From Draconibacterium orientale (GTDB taxonomy: Bacteria; Bacteroidota; Bacteroidia; Bacteroidales; UBA1556), in the NCBI GenBank assembly GCA_020718275.1, contig DYSI01000005.1, positions 1 through 63,480 on the forward strand: a DNA stretch of 63,480 nt, written 5' to 3'. Under the pieces are notes generated by a model. That model ran no database searches. It was given only the letters and a program-made list of their open reading frames with translations, and had not been told where the DNA came from. Every line of letters begins with the position of its first letter. The first letter of the stretch is position 1. Shown in pieces: positions 51,547 to 60,223 of the stretch. The position numbers and the translations under genes are program-made.

Positions 51547-51554
51547 CAAATATA
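51547..51554 (-). promoter_or_regulatory. -7 element of the HU gene
   Basis: TATATTTG on the minus strand, 42 bases before the ATG. A TTG (51582-51580) lies 25 bases upstream, longer than the usual spacer. Confidence 0.5.
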
Positions 51555-51697
51555 ATTGATATTTTTGTTCAGTCCTACGCAATCGCTTGGTTTTATTGGA
51601 TTTGTTGAAAAATGAGTCTAATTGTTAATAAATATTGACAAAAAATAGTGTTTTATAATTATTTTTTTAAATCCCTTGCTATCATTAGGTTTGCCGT

Positions 51698-52651
51698 TTA
51701 TTGCCATTTCCAATCCATTTTTGAATTGAAGCCTCTTAAAAATGCATCAATTGGCATTCTTTTTTTGTTTTGTAATTGTAGATCATGTACATATAAACTG
51801 CCATCATCAAATCCTAATTTTAAAAAGTTTTTTCGGTCAGTGGTGACTTTTCCCGCTTTATTTTCTTCTTTCACAAAACTTGTTTTAAAGATCTTGAGAT
51901 ATAACTCCTCATTTTCATCATTCAGAATTTTCACAAAGGCAGTCGGGTAGGGGCTAAGCCCTTTTACCAATCGATGGGCTGATTCCACCGTTTGGGCGTA
52001 TTGAAGGTGACCATCTTCTTTAAATATTTTAGGAGCTGATTTAAGACTAATTCCGCTAGGGCAAAACTGAGATTGATCTATGAGTTGTACTTCTCCTTCA
52101 TCAATAAGGTCGCAGGTTTTAATAACAATTGCTTTGCTTATCTCCATTAAACGATCGTGTAGATCTCCTGCGGTATCTTCTGGACCGATGGTTACTTTAT
52201 GTTGCAGGATAATCCGACCTGTATCGATTTCCTCGTCAATTATAAAGGTGGTGAGTCCACTTAGGGTTTCGCCGTTGATGATAGCGTGATTGATAGGTGC
52301 AGCGCCACGATATTGAGGCAGTAGGGAAGCATGAATATTGAAGGTTCCTTTTGCTGGAATTGTCCAAACTGATTTTGGAAGCATTCTAAAAGCGACTACT
52401 ACAAAAACATCAGCTTGCCATTCTCTTAATTGCTCAATGAAGCTAGGGTTGCTTAGTTTTTCTGGCTGCAAAAGGGGGAGTGAGTATTGCAATGCATAAT
52501 CTTTTACGGCGCTGGTGGATAATTGTTTTCCTCTCCCAGCTGGTTTATCGGGGGTGGTTACCACACCAACCAATTGGTGCTTGCTATGGTTTAATGAATC
52601 AAGGGCTGCCACTGCAAATTCAGGTGTGCCCATGAAAGCAATTTTCAGCAT
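51698..52651 (-). CDS. fmt: Methionyl-tRNA formyltransferase
   Basis: 317 residues. Rossmann-like N-terminal domain with GTPEFAVAALDSL (8-20), the catalytic N105/H107 in FNIHASLLPQYRGAAP and D143 in EEIDTG, and a C-terminal OB-like tRNA-binding domain (from about 205). It formylates the initiator Met-tRNA. It is downstream of ribH by 3 bases on the same strand. Confidence 0.97.
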   Translation of the reverse strand: MLKIAFMGTPEFAVAALDSLNHSKHQLVGVVTTPDKPAGRGKQLSTSAVKDYALQYSLPLLQPEKLSNPSFIEQLREWQADVFVVVAFRMLPKSVWTIPAKGTFNIHASLLPQYRGAAPINHAIINGETLSGLTTFIIDEEIDTGRIILQHKVTIGPEDTAGDLHDRLMEISKAIVIKTCDLIDEGEVQLIDQSQFCPSGISLKSAPKIFKEDGHLQYAQTVESAHRLVKGLSPYPTAFVKILNDENEELYLKIFKTSFVKEENKAGKVTTDRKNFLKLGFDDGSLYVHDLQLQNKKRMPIDAFLRGFNSKMDWKWQ

Positions 52652-52654
52652 GGT

Positions 52655-53149
52655 TTATTTTTTTGATATTTCGTTTTGTAAACTAATCATTTTGAGGGCG
52701 GTGATAGCGGCTTCGCTTCCTTTATTGCCATGTTTTCCGCCAGCGCGGTCTAGGGCTTGCTGCATATTGTCGGTGGTTAATACCCCAAAAATTACGGGGA
52801 TTCCACTTTGTAAATTAAGTTGAGCAATGGCATTGGCACTTGCATTACAGATAAAATCGAAATGTCGGGTTTCGCCCTGAATAACGCAGCCTAAACATAA
52901 TACAGCATCAACCTTTGCATGCTTTATGAGCATCTGAGCTCCTAAGGCTAATTCAAAAGTCCCGGGTACGTATTTTACTATAATTTGATCTTGCGATAAT
53001 TCATGTTTTTCGAGTAACTGGATTGCACCATTTGCAAGTGCATTGGTGATTTCTATGTTCCATTCGGAAACTAGGATTCCTATTTTTGCCCTCTGGATGC
53101 TTAGCGGGCTTTCTTGGTATTCTGATAAATTCTTATGTGTGCTAGCCAT
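52655..53149 (-). CDS. ribH: 6,7-dimethyl-8-ribityllumazine synthase
   Basis: 164 residues from the ATG at 53149. The core motifs are ILVSEWNIEIT, VPGTFELALGAQMLI, CLGCVIQGETRHFDFI with the active-site histidine, and PVIFGVLTTDN followed by KHGNKGSEAAI. It joins the pyrimidine and dihydroxybutanone phosphate in riboflavin synthesis, in 60-mer or pentamer shells. An upstream in-frame ATG at 53173 would place the start inside the region just after the terminator hairpin. It is followed at 3 bases by fmt. Confidence 0.96.
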   Translation of the reverse strand: MASTHKNLSEYQESPLSIQRAKIGILVSEWNIEITNALANGAIQLLEKHELSQDQIIVKYVPGTFELALGAQMLIKHAKVDAVLCLGCVIQGETRHFDFICNASANAIAQLNLQSGIPVIFGVLTTDNMQQALDRAGGKHGNKGSEAAITALKMISLQNEISKK

Positions 53150-53181
53150 TTTATGTTGTTTTATTGGGTTCAAAAATAAAC

Positions 53182-53213
53182 AAAAAAGGTCGAGTTATAG
53201 CTCGACCTTTTTT
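53182..53213 (-). terminator. Strong hairpin terminator between the TPR gene and ribH
   Basis: A perfect 13-bp stem (53182-53194 with 53201-53213) with a 6-base loop, GC core GGTCGAG/CTCGACC, flanked by T runs on both strands. It is 16 bases after the TPR stop and 32 bases before the ribH ATG. Confidence 0.9.
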
Positions 53214-53229
53214 GTAATACGTTACTTTT

Positions 53230-53952
53230 TTACTTGGCAAGAATCGCTTCTTCTCGGGCAATGTATTTTTTAATTTCGTAGTATTCTTGACTTCTGAGAT
53301 ATTTATTTTTGATTTCGTTATAGGTTTCAAGTGCTTTTTGGTGGTTGCCTAGGAGGGCATAAGTCATCCCTGCTTTCTTCAAGAGCATTGGGCTAATAAA
53401 CTCATTATCATTCATGTGAGCACCTTTTAAGTATAATTCTACAGCTTTTTCGGTATTTCCTAATTCCATTTGGCAATCTCCCATAACTCCGATAGACATT
53501 GGTTTTACGTTTAGATCATCGCTGTCAAAATCTTCTAAATAATCAATAGCATTTTGATAGTATTCTTTAGCGGTTTCGGTAGAGTCTTTTTGGGCAATTT
53601 TGAAATAACAGATACCTGCATAGTAACGTGCCAAATTGCCACTTTTGGTTGAGCCGTAATCATCAATGATTTCAAGGAATCCAGGGTATTCACCGCTTCC
53701 GTTTAAGGCTAGGTCAATACTATCTTGGTTAAAATATTCTTCGGCATGCCAGATGGTGTTAAAAGCCTCTTCTTCATTAGGAATACGAATGTACTTGTTG
53801 TAGCCCATAATCAGCAACACTACGGCAAATATTCCAATAATTCCATAACTTAGATAATTCTTATTCTTTTCAACAAATCGCTCGGTTTTGCTGATTGCTT
53901 CTTCAATATTTGCCAGATTTTCCTCTGTATGTTCGAACTTATTCTTAGCCAT
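53230..53952 (-). CDS. Membrane-anchored TPR protein (YfgM-like)
   Basis: 240 residues: a charged N-terminal segment (1-33), one membrane helix (34-54) and periplasmic TPR-like helices, for example YYAGICYFKIAQKD, KEYYQNAIDYLEDF and GNTEKAVELYLKG. The layout is that of YfgM/ancillary SecYEG-associated proteins, which help at the secretion site, but this is analogy only. It has its own promoter and terminator. Confidence 0.75.
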   Translation of the reverse strand: MAKNKFEHTEENLANIEEAISKTERFVEKNKNYLSYGIIGIFAVVLLIMGYNKYIRIPNEEEAFNTIWHAEEYFNQDSIDLALNGSGEYPGFLEIIDDYGSTKSGNLARYYAGICYFKIAQKDSTETAKEYYQNAIDYLEDFDSDDLNVKPMSIGVMGDCQMELGNTEKAVELYLKGAHMNDNEFISPMLLKKAGMTYALLGNHQKALETYNEIKNKYLRSQEYYEIKKYIAREEAILAK

Positions 53953-53984
53953 TCGTATTATATCTTAATAAATTTTTAATCGTG

Positions 53985-54017
53985 CAAAAGTAGATTATTT
54001 TACAATATAGAAATCAA
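53985..54017 (-). promoter_or_regulatory. Promoter of the TPR gene
   Basis: TTG (54017-54015), a 22-base spacer and TACTTTTG (53992-53985) on the minus strand, 33 bases before the ATG. Confidence 0.55.
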
Positions 54018-54071
54018 TCGAAATTTAAAAAACTTTTATTAGTTTAAATCTCAGTGTTTCAAATTAGTAGC

Positions 54072-54752
54072 TTATTTATGTTTTTTCTTAAATGGTTTTT
54101 GGGCTATGCTGGGTTTTGGCCGCACAAACTTTTTAGGTTTTGCTCTTTTAGCGTCGGCGCTGGGTTTTACACTTGCTAAATTGGATTGCAATTTTTTCAA
54201 AATCACATTGGAAGAAATAAGTTCTGTTCCTTCTGCAAGTTTAAGTCTTCCTTTAGTAATTACTTTAATATGCTCTTCAATCACATCGTCGCCAACGATA
54301 TTTTTATTCCAGTTGATATACATTTCTTTCATTTGATTTGCCATAATAAGCAGGAGTTGATCTCGTTCTGGACCTTCTTCACGCTCGGCAAGTGCCCGCA
54401 ATACTAATTCGGTATTTTGACCGTAAAAACGGTAATGTATTTTATTGGTTTTGTATTCAAGATGGACAGGACGATCTTCTGCATTTTCAATTTTATGCAC
54501 TTCGTATGGATAATCAATGTCGAGTTTGAAATCGGATATTGCAAAAAGATGATTCCATAATTTCTTATAGTATTCATCGTTGGTAGTTTCTGGTGGATTA
54601 ACTTGTTGCATAACCGATACAATAATGAACGCTAATTTGGTTCGTTTGTTACGGTCTTCAATCGTTAAGGCATATTCAACTAAATTTTGAACATTGCGCC
54701 CGTATTCACGAATTACCATGCTGGGCCTAGTGGTATTATAATCTCTTTCCAT
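54072..54752 (-). CDS. DUF4290 family protein
   Basis: 226 residues, matching the Bacteroidota-specific DUF4290 family: MERDYNTTRPSMVIREYGRN at the N-terminus, helical middle, and a strongly basic, proline-rich tail (KPKKFVRPKPSIAQKPFKKKHK style, about 205-226). No catalytic motif seen. The basic tail suggests nucleic-acid or ribosome binding. Upstream -7 TAGTTTTG is at 54779-54772. It lies between the helicase gene and a TPR gene on the same strand. Confidence 0.8.
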   Translation of the reverse strand: MERDYNTTRPSMVIREYGRNVQNLVEYALTIEDRNKRTKLAFIIVSVMQQVNPPETTNDEYYKKLWNHLFAISDFKLDIDYPYEVHKIENAEDRPVHLEYKTNKIHYRFYGQNTELVLRALAEREEGPERDQLLLIMANQMKEMYINWNKNIVGDDVIEEHIKVITKGRLKLAEGTELISSNVILKKLQSNLASVKPSADAKRAKPKKFVRPKPSIAQKPFKKKHK

Positions 54753-54771
54753 ATATCTAAATTATCGGCTG

Positions 54772-54779
54772 CAAAACTA
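54772..54779 (-). promoter_or_regulatory. -7 element of the DUF4290 gene
   Basis: TAGTTTTG on the minus strand, 20 bases before the ATG at 54752; no -33 element. Confidence 0.45.
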
Positions 54780-54821
54780 AGCTAAAATATTTAATTAATA
54801 CTTTAGGATTGTTTTGAAGGT

Positions 54822-57128
54822 TTACTGTTTAAGAATTTTGAGTTTTGCAAATTTTAATAAAAGGTTTTTAGTTCCTGAGTTATTGAAGAATACGGTAGCT
54901 TTGCGATCGGCGCCAATACCTTCAAGGGTAAGGACTTTGCCTCTTCCAAAGCGGTCATGAAAAACTTCCATTCCCACTTGTATACTTTCAGATTGGTCGG
55001 TAGAGGTTCCGTTGTGGCTCTGGCTCATTCTTCGCAAATTGCTTGGCACAGCCTCTGGGGCTTTTACTTCGTTACTTTTGGGTTTTTCGTAGAATGACGC
55101 CTTGGATTTGGCTTCGGCGGATGTTTTGATAGTTGGTTTTGCGGTTAATATTCTGTCAGAGGTTTGGTCGTCGATATATTGAGGGTCTAGTTCCTCGATA
55201 AAACGGCTGGGTTCGGAATATTGTAAATTTCCCCACTTAAATCTGCTTTCGGAATAGCTAAGGAACACTCTTTTTTCGCCACGGGTGATGGCTACATAGA
55301 ATAGTCGGCGTTCTTCTTCTATTTCGGCTCTTGAATTGAGTGATAGGAGTGAAGGGAAAAGGTTTTCCTCCAAACCAACAATAAAAACGTAAGGAAATTC
55401 AAGTCCCTTGGAGGCGTGAATGGTCATCAGGGTAACGTATTCACCGTCGATTTTACTTTTTTCGTCGGCATCAGTATGCAAGGCAATATCTTGCATGAAC
55501 TCACTGAGTGTACGGATATTACCAGCTCCAACTTCATCGTTTTCAAGTTCTGAAAATTCTTTTATAGCCGAGAGCAATTCTTCCATATTTTCAAATCGCA
55601 TGACGCCTTCGTCCTCGTCTTTTGCATGATACATAGTGGAATATATACCTGAATGTTTGGTAATATGCTCCGCAAGTTCGTAAGCGTTTTTGATATTAAG
55701 ATCAAGTCTGAAAGCCCGAATCATATTCACAAATTCCAAAATAGTAAGGGCGGCACTTCGGGCAATGATGGGGTTTGATTCCAGCCGTTCGAGTAAAGCC
55801 CATAGCGAAATATTTAGCCGATTAGCTTCTATGCGTAACTTTTCGATACTGGTTTGACCAATTCCTCTTTTGGGGTAATTGATAACTCTCAAGAGGGCTT
55901 CTTCGTCGTGAGGATTAATGACAAGCCTGAAATAGGCCAGAATATCTTTAATTTCCTTGCGACTATAAAAGGATAGTCCTCCAAAAATGCGATAGGGAAT
56001 ATTCATTTTGCGCAAGCCCTCTTCTATTGATCTAGATTGGGCATTAGTACGATAAAGAATGGCAAATTCAGAGTCTTTGGCTTGCTCGTTATTTTTAATG
56101 TCGAAAATAGTTCGCGCTACTAAACTTCCTTCCTCATTGTCGCTTAAGGTGGAGTGTAGGGTGATTTTTTCGCCTGTGCTATTTTCTGTCCAAATCGTTT
56201 TGTGAATTTGCTTTTTGTTTTGGCTAATGATGGCATTGGCAATTCCCACTATGTTTTTAGTAGAGCGGTAGTTTTGTTCTAATTTATAGGTGTTAAGCTG
56301 AGGGTAATCTTTGTTGAGATTAAGAATATTTTGAATGTTTGCGCCTCTGAAGGCGTAAATGCTTTGGGCATCATCTCCAACCACAGTTAAGTTTTCGTTT
56401 TGTGCTGCAAGTCTCTTTACGATAAGGTATTGTGAGTGATTGGTGTCCTGGTACTCGTCTACTAAAAAGTATTTGAAACGTCTTTGATATTTGATAAGCA
56501 CATCCGGAAAATCGCGAAGAAGTACGTTGGTATTGAAAAGTAAATCATCGAAGTCCATGGAAGCAGCTTTACGCAATCGCTCTTGATATAAGGTGTAAAT
56601 CATTCCCATTTTTCCTCTGCCACTGTCTTTGTCGGCTTGGGTTAACTCGGGATTATTGTTGTATTCTGCGGCCGATATTAGATTGTTTTTGGCACTGGAT
56701 ATTCTTCCTAAAACATTGCTTGCTTTGTACACCTTATCATCTAATTGTTGCTCTTTCACAATTTTCTTGATGATACTTTTACTATCGTCGGTATCGTATA
56801 TGGTAAAGTTATTTGGAAATCCTATTTTTTCGGATTCAATGCGTAAAATGCGTGCGAAAATGGAATGAAAAGTACCCATCCAAACGTTACGAGCTTCGGT
56901 GCTCTCAACCAATTGCTGAATTCTATTTTGCATTTCACGGGCTGCCTTATTGGTAAAAGTAAGCGCCATGATGCTAAAGGGGTCAACGCCTCGATGAATC
57001 AAATAGGCTATTTTGTAGGTAAGTACTCTGGTTTTGCCCGAGCCTGCTCCTGCAATAATCATACTGGGTCCTTCGGTTTGTTTTACAGCAAATTGCTGTT
57101 CTTCGTTCAATTGTTCTAATAAATTCAT
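54822..57128 (-). CDS. pcrA: UvrD/Rep/PcrA-type superfamily 1A DNA helicase
   Basis: 768 residues. Walker A AGAGSGKT (26-33), motif Ia TFTNKAAREM, motif II VDEYQDTN, motif III GDDAQSIYAFRG, motif IV YRSTKNIVG, motif V VTLMTIHASKGLEFP and motif VI VAITRGEKRV all intact. A C-terminal Tudor-like region (about 705-765: VGMEVFHDRFGRGKVL) fits PcrA/UvrD. It is a 3'-5' helicase in repair and replication. An exact -7 element is 141 bases upstream. Confidence 0.95.
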   Translation of the reverse strand: MNLLEQLNEEQQFAVKQTEGPSMIIAGAGSGKTRVLTYKIAYLIHRGVDPFSIMALTFTNKAAREMQNRIQQLVESTEARNVWMGTFHSIFARILRIESEKIGFPNNFTIYDTDDSKSIIKKIVKEQQLDDKVYKASNVLGRISSAKNNLISAAEYNNNPELTQADKDSGRGKMGMIYTLYQERLRKAASMDFDDLLFNTNVLLRDFPDVLIKYQRRFKYFLVDEYQDTNHSQYLIVKRLAAQNENLTVVGDDAQSIYAFRGANIQNILNLNKDYPQLNTYKLEQNYRSTKNIVGIANAIISQNKKQIHKTIWTENSTGEKITLHSTLSDNEEGSLVARTIFDIKNNEQAKDSEFAILYRTNAQSRSIEEGLRKMNIPYRIFGGLSFYSRKEIKDILAYFRLVINPHDEEALLRVINYPKRGIGQTSIEKLRIEANRLNISLWALLERLESNPIIARSAALTILEFVNMIRAFRLDLNIKNAYELAEHITKHSGIYSTMYHAKDEDEGVMRFENMEELLSAIKEFSELENDEVGAGNIRTLSEFMQDIALHTDADEKSKIDGEYVTLMTIHASKGLEFPYVFIVGLEENLFPSLLSLNSRAEIEEERRLFYVAITRGEKRVFLSYSESRFKWGNLQYSEPSRFIEELDPQYIDDQTSDRILTAKPTIKTSAEAKSKASFYEKPKSNEVKAPEAVPSNLRRMSQSHNGTSTDQSESIQVGMEVFHDRFGRGKVLTLEGIGADRKATVFFNNSGTKNLLLKFAKLKILKQ

Positions 57129-57268
57129 TTAGTAGCTTATGTCGATAGAATACGGTAAACAATTTGCGATTAATTCAAAACCAATAACAATAAATCATTA
57201 GATTATTGATAGCTAAATGCCTTATATTGTTTAAATTATACAGTAAATATGTTCATTTTTTTCCTGTA

Positions 57269-57276
57269 CAAAGATA
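57269..57276 (-). promoter_or_regulatory. -7 element of the helicase gene
   Basis: TATCTTTG on the minus strand, 141 bases before the ATG; no -33 element. Confidence 0.4.
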
Positions 57277-57530
57277 GTTAAATACTATTACTAGTCAGCA
57301 TGATAGATTTATAGGTTTCATTATTATTTTATCCTTAGGAGGTTATTCTGCTTTTCATCTTTGTTAAGTTGTTGGTTGATGGTTTTTTAGTTCAAATATT
57401 TGCTTTAATTCTGGCTGTTTTTTTAACTTAATATTTTAGTATTGATGGAAGTAGCTTAACCTTAGAATGCGGTTATCACTATTGCTTGGCACTCAACGCA
57501 TTTTTAATCCTACACCATATATTTTTTAAA

Positions 57531-57578
57531 AGGTATTTTACCTAGTCGAATTAGGTATTATAGCCCTCATTTAATGAG
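57531..57578. repeat. Cluster of inverted repeats before the small transcript
   Basis: AGGTA (57531-57535), TACCTA (57539-57544) and TAGGTA (57552-57557) can form two mutually exclusive hairpins; CTCATT-T-AATGAG (57566-57578) is a perfect dyad 12 bases before the -7 element. Confidence 0.5.
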
Positions 57579-57590
57579 CGCTGGCTGGTG

Positions 57591-57598
57591 TAGTTTTG
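57591..57598 (+). promoter_or_regulatory. -7 element of the small plus-strand unit
   Basis: TAGTTTTG matches TAnnTTTG, 23 bases before the small ATG at 57622. The -33 position has no TTG; the dyad at 57566-57578 lies there. Confidence 0.45.
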
Positions 57599-57621
57599 CT
57601 TTTAAATAAAAATATAAATCC

Positions 57622-57708
57622 ATGAAAGGTTTAATCGCATTGTTCAAATTATCGCTCATCGGCTCAGTGGTGATGCTTCTTTGTATGTTTTTGTCGATTT
57701 ATTTCTAA
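57622..57708 (+). CDS. Possible 28-residue hydrophobic peptide
   Basis: ATG at 57622 opens a 28-codon frame whose product is one hydrophobic helix with two N-terminal lysines (starts MKGLIALFKLSLIGSVV, ends SIYF). It has a -7 element 23 bases upstream and a downstream terminator on the same strand at 57952. The AT-rich region before the ATG has no Shine-Dalgarno, as usual here. It resembles small membrane peptides, including type I toxins, but no family is recognised. It may instead be part of a non-coding RNA. Confidence 0.4.
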   Translation: MKGLIALFKLSLIGSVVMLLCMFLSIYF

Positions 57709-57951
57709 TTCCTTGTTTCGTTGAAAGAAGTAAATTATGAAGTAAAATTATCTCAAAAGCGACATTTAGCATAGGGAGTCGGCTAATTATAAATTGAATT
57801 TTAAGTGCTTACGTTTTATTGAAAAACGCTAAGTTGAAATGAGAGAATTATAAATAAATGAAGAATTTTGCGCCAATATTCTAAAGCAAAATAGTGAAAA
57901 TTACGTGGACACTCAATAAAAAGCGTAATGGTTGTTTTTTAGTTCGGTAGT
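57709..57951 (+). ncRNA. Candidate structured RNA or long 3' region of the small transcript
   Basis: About 240 bases with no open frame between the small peptide and a strong terminator. A hairpin at 57808-57833 pairs CTTACGTTTT with AAAACG and TAAG around a 5-base loop, with one bulged C. A second, bulged stem joins AGCGAC to GTCGGCT near 57760-57785. No RNA family recognised. Confidence 0.35.
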
Positions 57952-57992
57952 GAAACTCTATTCCTTTTGGTAATAGGGTTTCCTTTTTTTTT
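57952..57992 (+). terminator. Strong plus-strand terminator with no conventional gene before it
   Basis: GAAACTCTATT (57952-57962) pairs with AATAGGGTTTC (57972-57982) over 11 positions with one G-U pair, a CC/GG pair extends the stem inwards, and nine T follow (57984-57992). The T run shows plus-strand orientation; both neighbouring conventional genes are on the minus strand. Confidence 0.8.
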
Positions 57993-58030
57993 GGTTATTA
58001 AAACCTTTGGCGAATTAGTTCACTAGAATC

Positions 58031-59320
58031 TTACTCTTCGATAGCGGAAAATTCTAATTGATTGTATCCAAAGCTTCTATTGAAAACAATATTCGTGGCG
58101 CCTAGATTATCGATTATATATTTTTTGCAAGAGGTTTCTATTCTATTAAACTGGAGATTGTTCTGGAACAAGTCGATCAAAGTTTCATTTAATTCGGACG
58201 TATTATTTACACAAAAAGCTGCCTTTAGTTGAATCAAGTCGATTGCTTCTTTAAATTTTCGGTAGTTCGGGCCAAAAATTATTGGTTTACCAAAACAGGC
58301 AGCCTCCAAAATATTATGGATACCAGCCCCGAAACCACCTCCAATATATGCAATATCAGCGTATTGGTAGAGATGCATAAGACTTCCAACCGAATCGATT
58401 AGCAGTATTTTTGATTCATGGGCATAATTGGGTTGTTTGCTTATTTCTGACCAACGAATTGGTTTCAATTCTTTAAATAGGTGCTCGATTGATTGCAAGT
58501 GACTTTCGTCTACTTCGTGGGGTGCAATAATCAGTTTAATAGTTTCTTGGGGTAAAATTGTTTCAAAAAGGGAACTTGAAATAGCCCTCTGTAGTAGCTG
58601 TTCATCTTTTTTCCAAGTGCTTCCTGCAATGATTACGCGGCTATTTTTACAAAATTGAAATACTGAATCAAACTGATTAGGCAGCAATGTATTACTATAC
58701 ACCCTGTCGAATCGTGTATCGCCGCTTACACTCACATTTTGAAGTCCAACTTCTAATAGTAACCTCATCGATTGTTGGTCTTGAAGAAAAATATGCTCAA
58801 AGTAACCAAGTTTATCCTTAAACCACTTAGCATACGATTTAAAAAAGTATTGTTTTGGTCTGAAAATGCCTGAGAGTAAGTAAAGTGGTATATTTCGTTG
58901 GTGTAATTCGATGATATAATTGTACCAAAATTCGTATTTAACGAAAAAGACGATTTCGGGTTGGATGATTTGGATAAAATCGCGAGCGTTTTTTGGTGTG
59001 TCGATTGGTAGATAATAGATGTAATCTGCCAAGGGATAGTTTTTTCGAAGTTCGTAGCCTGAGGGAGAGAAGAATGTGACGAGTATTTTTTTGTGTGGAT
59101 ATTCTTTTTTAATCCTTTCAATCAGGGGGCGTGCTTGCTCAAATTCTCCGACTGATGCACTATGTATCCAAACGATGTAGCCAGGTCTAAGCTCTTTTTT
59201 AATTTTATGTAACAGTCCTTTACGTCCTTCTATCCATTTTGAAGCCTTGGAGTTGAAATGCGAAGCAAACCAAACGAGTAGGTAGTAAAAATATACAGTT
59301 AAAGAATAAAAGTGTCTCAT
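58031..59320 (-). CDS. kdtA: 3-deoxy-D-manno-octulosonic acid (Kdo) transferase
   Basis: 429 residues, GT30. An N-terminal membrane anchor (about 1-20), WIEGRKGLL (29-37), the IHSASVGEFEQARPLI acceptor motif and ILVTFFSPSGYE, then the donor-domain segments AGSTWKKDEQLL and GGGFGAGIHNILEAA with the E needed for CMP-Kdo. It adds Kdo to lipid A at the inner membrane. The number of Kdo residues cannot be told. A -7 element TAAATTTG at 59350-59343 overlaps the end of the next gene. Confidence 0.95.
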   Translation of the reverse strand: MRHFYSLTVYFYYLLVWFASHFNSKASKWIEGRKGLLHKIKKELRPGYIVWIHSASVGEFEQARPLIERIKKEYPHKKILVTFFSPSGYELRKNYPLADYIYYLPIDTPKNARDFIQIIQPEIVFFVKYEFWYNYIIELHQRNIPLYLLSGIFRPKQYFFKSYAKWFKDKLGYFEHIFLQDQQSMRLLLEVGLQNVSVSGDTRFDRVYSNTLLPNQFDSVFQFCKNSRVIIAGSTWKKDEQLLQRAISSSLFETILPQETIKLIIAPHEVDESHLQSIEHLFKELKPIRWSEISKQPNYAHESKILLIDSVGSLMHLYQYADIAYIGGGFGAGIHNILEAACFGKPIIFGPNYRKFKEAIDLIQLKAAFCVNNTSELNETLIDLFQNNLQFNRIETSCKKYIIDNLGATNIVFNRSFGYNQLEFSAIEE

Positions 59321-59342
59321 TAAACCGAGAATATTTGACCGG

Positions 59343-59350
59343 CAAATTTA
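59343..59350 (-). promoter_or_regulatory. -7 element before kdtA
   Basis: TAAATTTG on the minus strand, 22 bases before the kdtA ATG and overlapping the stop of the upstream gene. Confidence 0.4.
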
Positions 59351-60106
59351 ATAATAATAATAAGCTTTTGGTGCTTTATTATAAAAAGGAATTATCCACC
59401 CTACTTTAAAAGCCGCGAGTAAATCTAGTTGTTGTTTTAAATTTTGGTCGGTGAAGTCCGCATTGTAAGATCTGCGATTTTGAGTAAATGCTTGTGTAAA
59501 CTCAATGCCCAAATAGAAATTAGTAAGATTCTTATTCCCCAAAAAGCGATAACCAATAAATTGTGAAATGCTGGAGCCATTAGTAAGCCGATCATACATT
59601 TTTAGATAGTTATCTTTGATTTGTGGAGCAGTGAATCCTGGATTTTCGATTCGAACATGATATTGCATAAAACCAAATCCCACTTGTATAAAAGGGCCAC
59701 TATTGGGGTTTGGAGACCAAAAGTGAAATTGATAGCCAGCGAAACCTTGTAAATTAAAACCGCGCTCGTATAAAAAAACCTCGGCATACATTCCATTGCC
59801 ATCGATAATATAGCCTTTACTGTTTTTTATATCTTGAAAATAGGAGTCTTGATTCAATACGTGATCACTAAAGTAGTATTCAAATCCTAAGCCGAGGATG
59901 ATTTGATTTTTAAACTTAAAAGTCAAATCAGTTCCTACAGCATGATGGTTGCCAAAAGTATTAGCCATGTCGCCTCCAACCACATGAAAGGCGTAATTAG
60001 CACCTAGCGAAGGAATAAAAATGGAAGAATCGGTATGACTTATTTGCGCTAAAGCGTTGAAAAAGAAGCTGTTCAGTATTAATGTAAATAGTAAAATTCT
60101 ATTCAT
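59348..60106 (-). CDS. Outer-membrane beta-barrel protein of unknown function
   Basis: 252 residues with a signal peptide (about 1-20, FFFNALAQ). The mature part is made of amphipathic strands with aromatic girdles (GANYAFHVVGG, LGLGFEYYFSD, LQGFAGYQFHFW, AAFKVGWIIPFYNK), like small eight- or ten-stranded barrels. It has no OmpA C-terminal domain and no recognised signature. It precedes kdtA by 27 bases, so the two may share a transcript, but kdtA may also have its own promoter. Confidence 0.65.
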   Translation of the reverse strand: MNRILLFTLILNSFFFNALAQISHTDSSIFIPSLGANYAFHVVGGDMANTFGNHHAVGTDLTFKFKNQIILGLGFEYYFSDHVLNQDSYFQDIKNSKGYIIDGNGMYAEVFLYERGFNLQGFAGYQFHFWSPNPNSGPFIQVGFGFMQYHVRIENPGFTAPQIKDNYLKMYDRLTNGSSISQFIGYRFLGNKNLTNFYLGIEFTQAFTQNRRSYNADFTDQNLKQQLDLLAAFKVGWIIPFYNKAPKAYYYY

Positions 60107-60203
60107 AATGTTTATAAGGCGGATTTGAAAACCTACTGCAAATTAACGGAAACAAATGCTTGATGTTGCGTAAGCGTTAAAAATATCCGAATATTCGATT
60201 TCA

Positions 60204-60223
60204 AAAATAGTCGAAACTATTTT
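60204..60223 (-). terminator. Terminator overlapping the rlmH stop
   Basis: AAAATAGT (60204-60211) pairs with ACTATTTT (60216-60223) around a CGAA loop. T-rich sequence follows on the minus strand. A second palindrome, CGAATATTCG, lies just beyond at 60188-60197. Confidence 0.55.

Larger units (their letters stand above)
57129..57621. other. Gene-poor stretch upstream of the helicase
   Basis: 493 AT-rich bases. It holds the helicase promoter (57269-57276) on the minus strand and, at 57531-57598, a set of inverted repeats and a plus-strand -7 element for the small unit downstream. No conventional gene seen. Confidence 0.6.

Noticed and set aside
57338..57350. AGGAGG in the gene-poor region
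   Set aside because: No start codon with an open frame follows at a usable distance.
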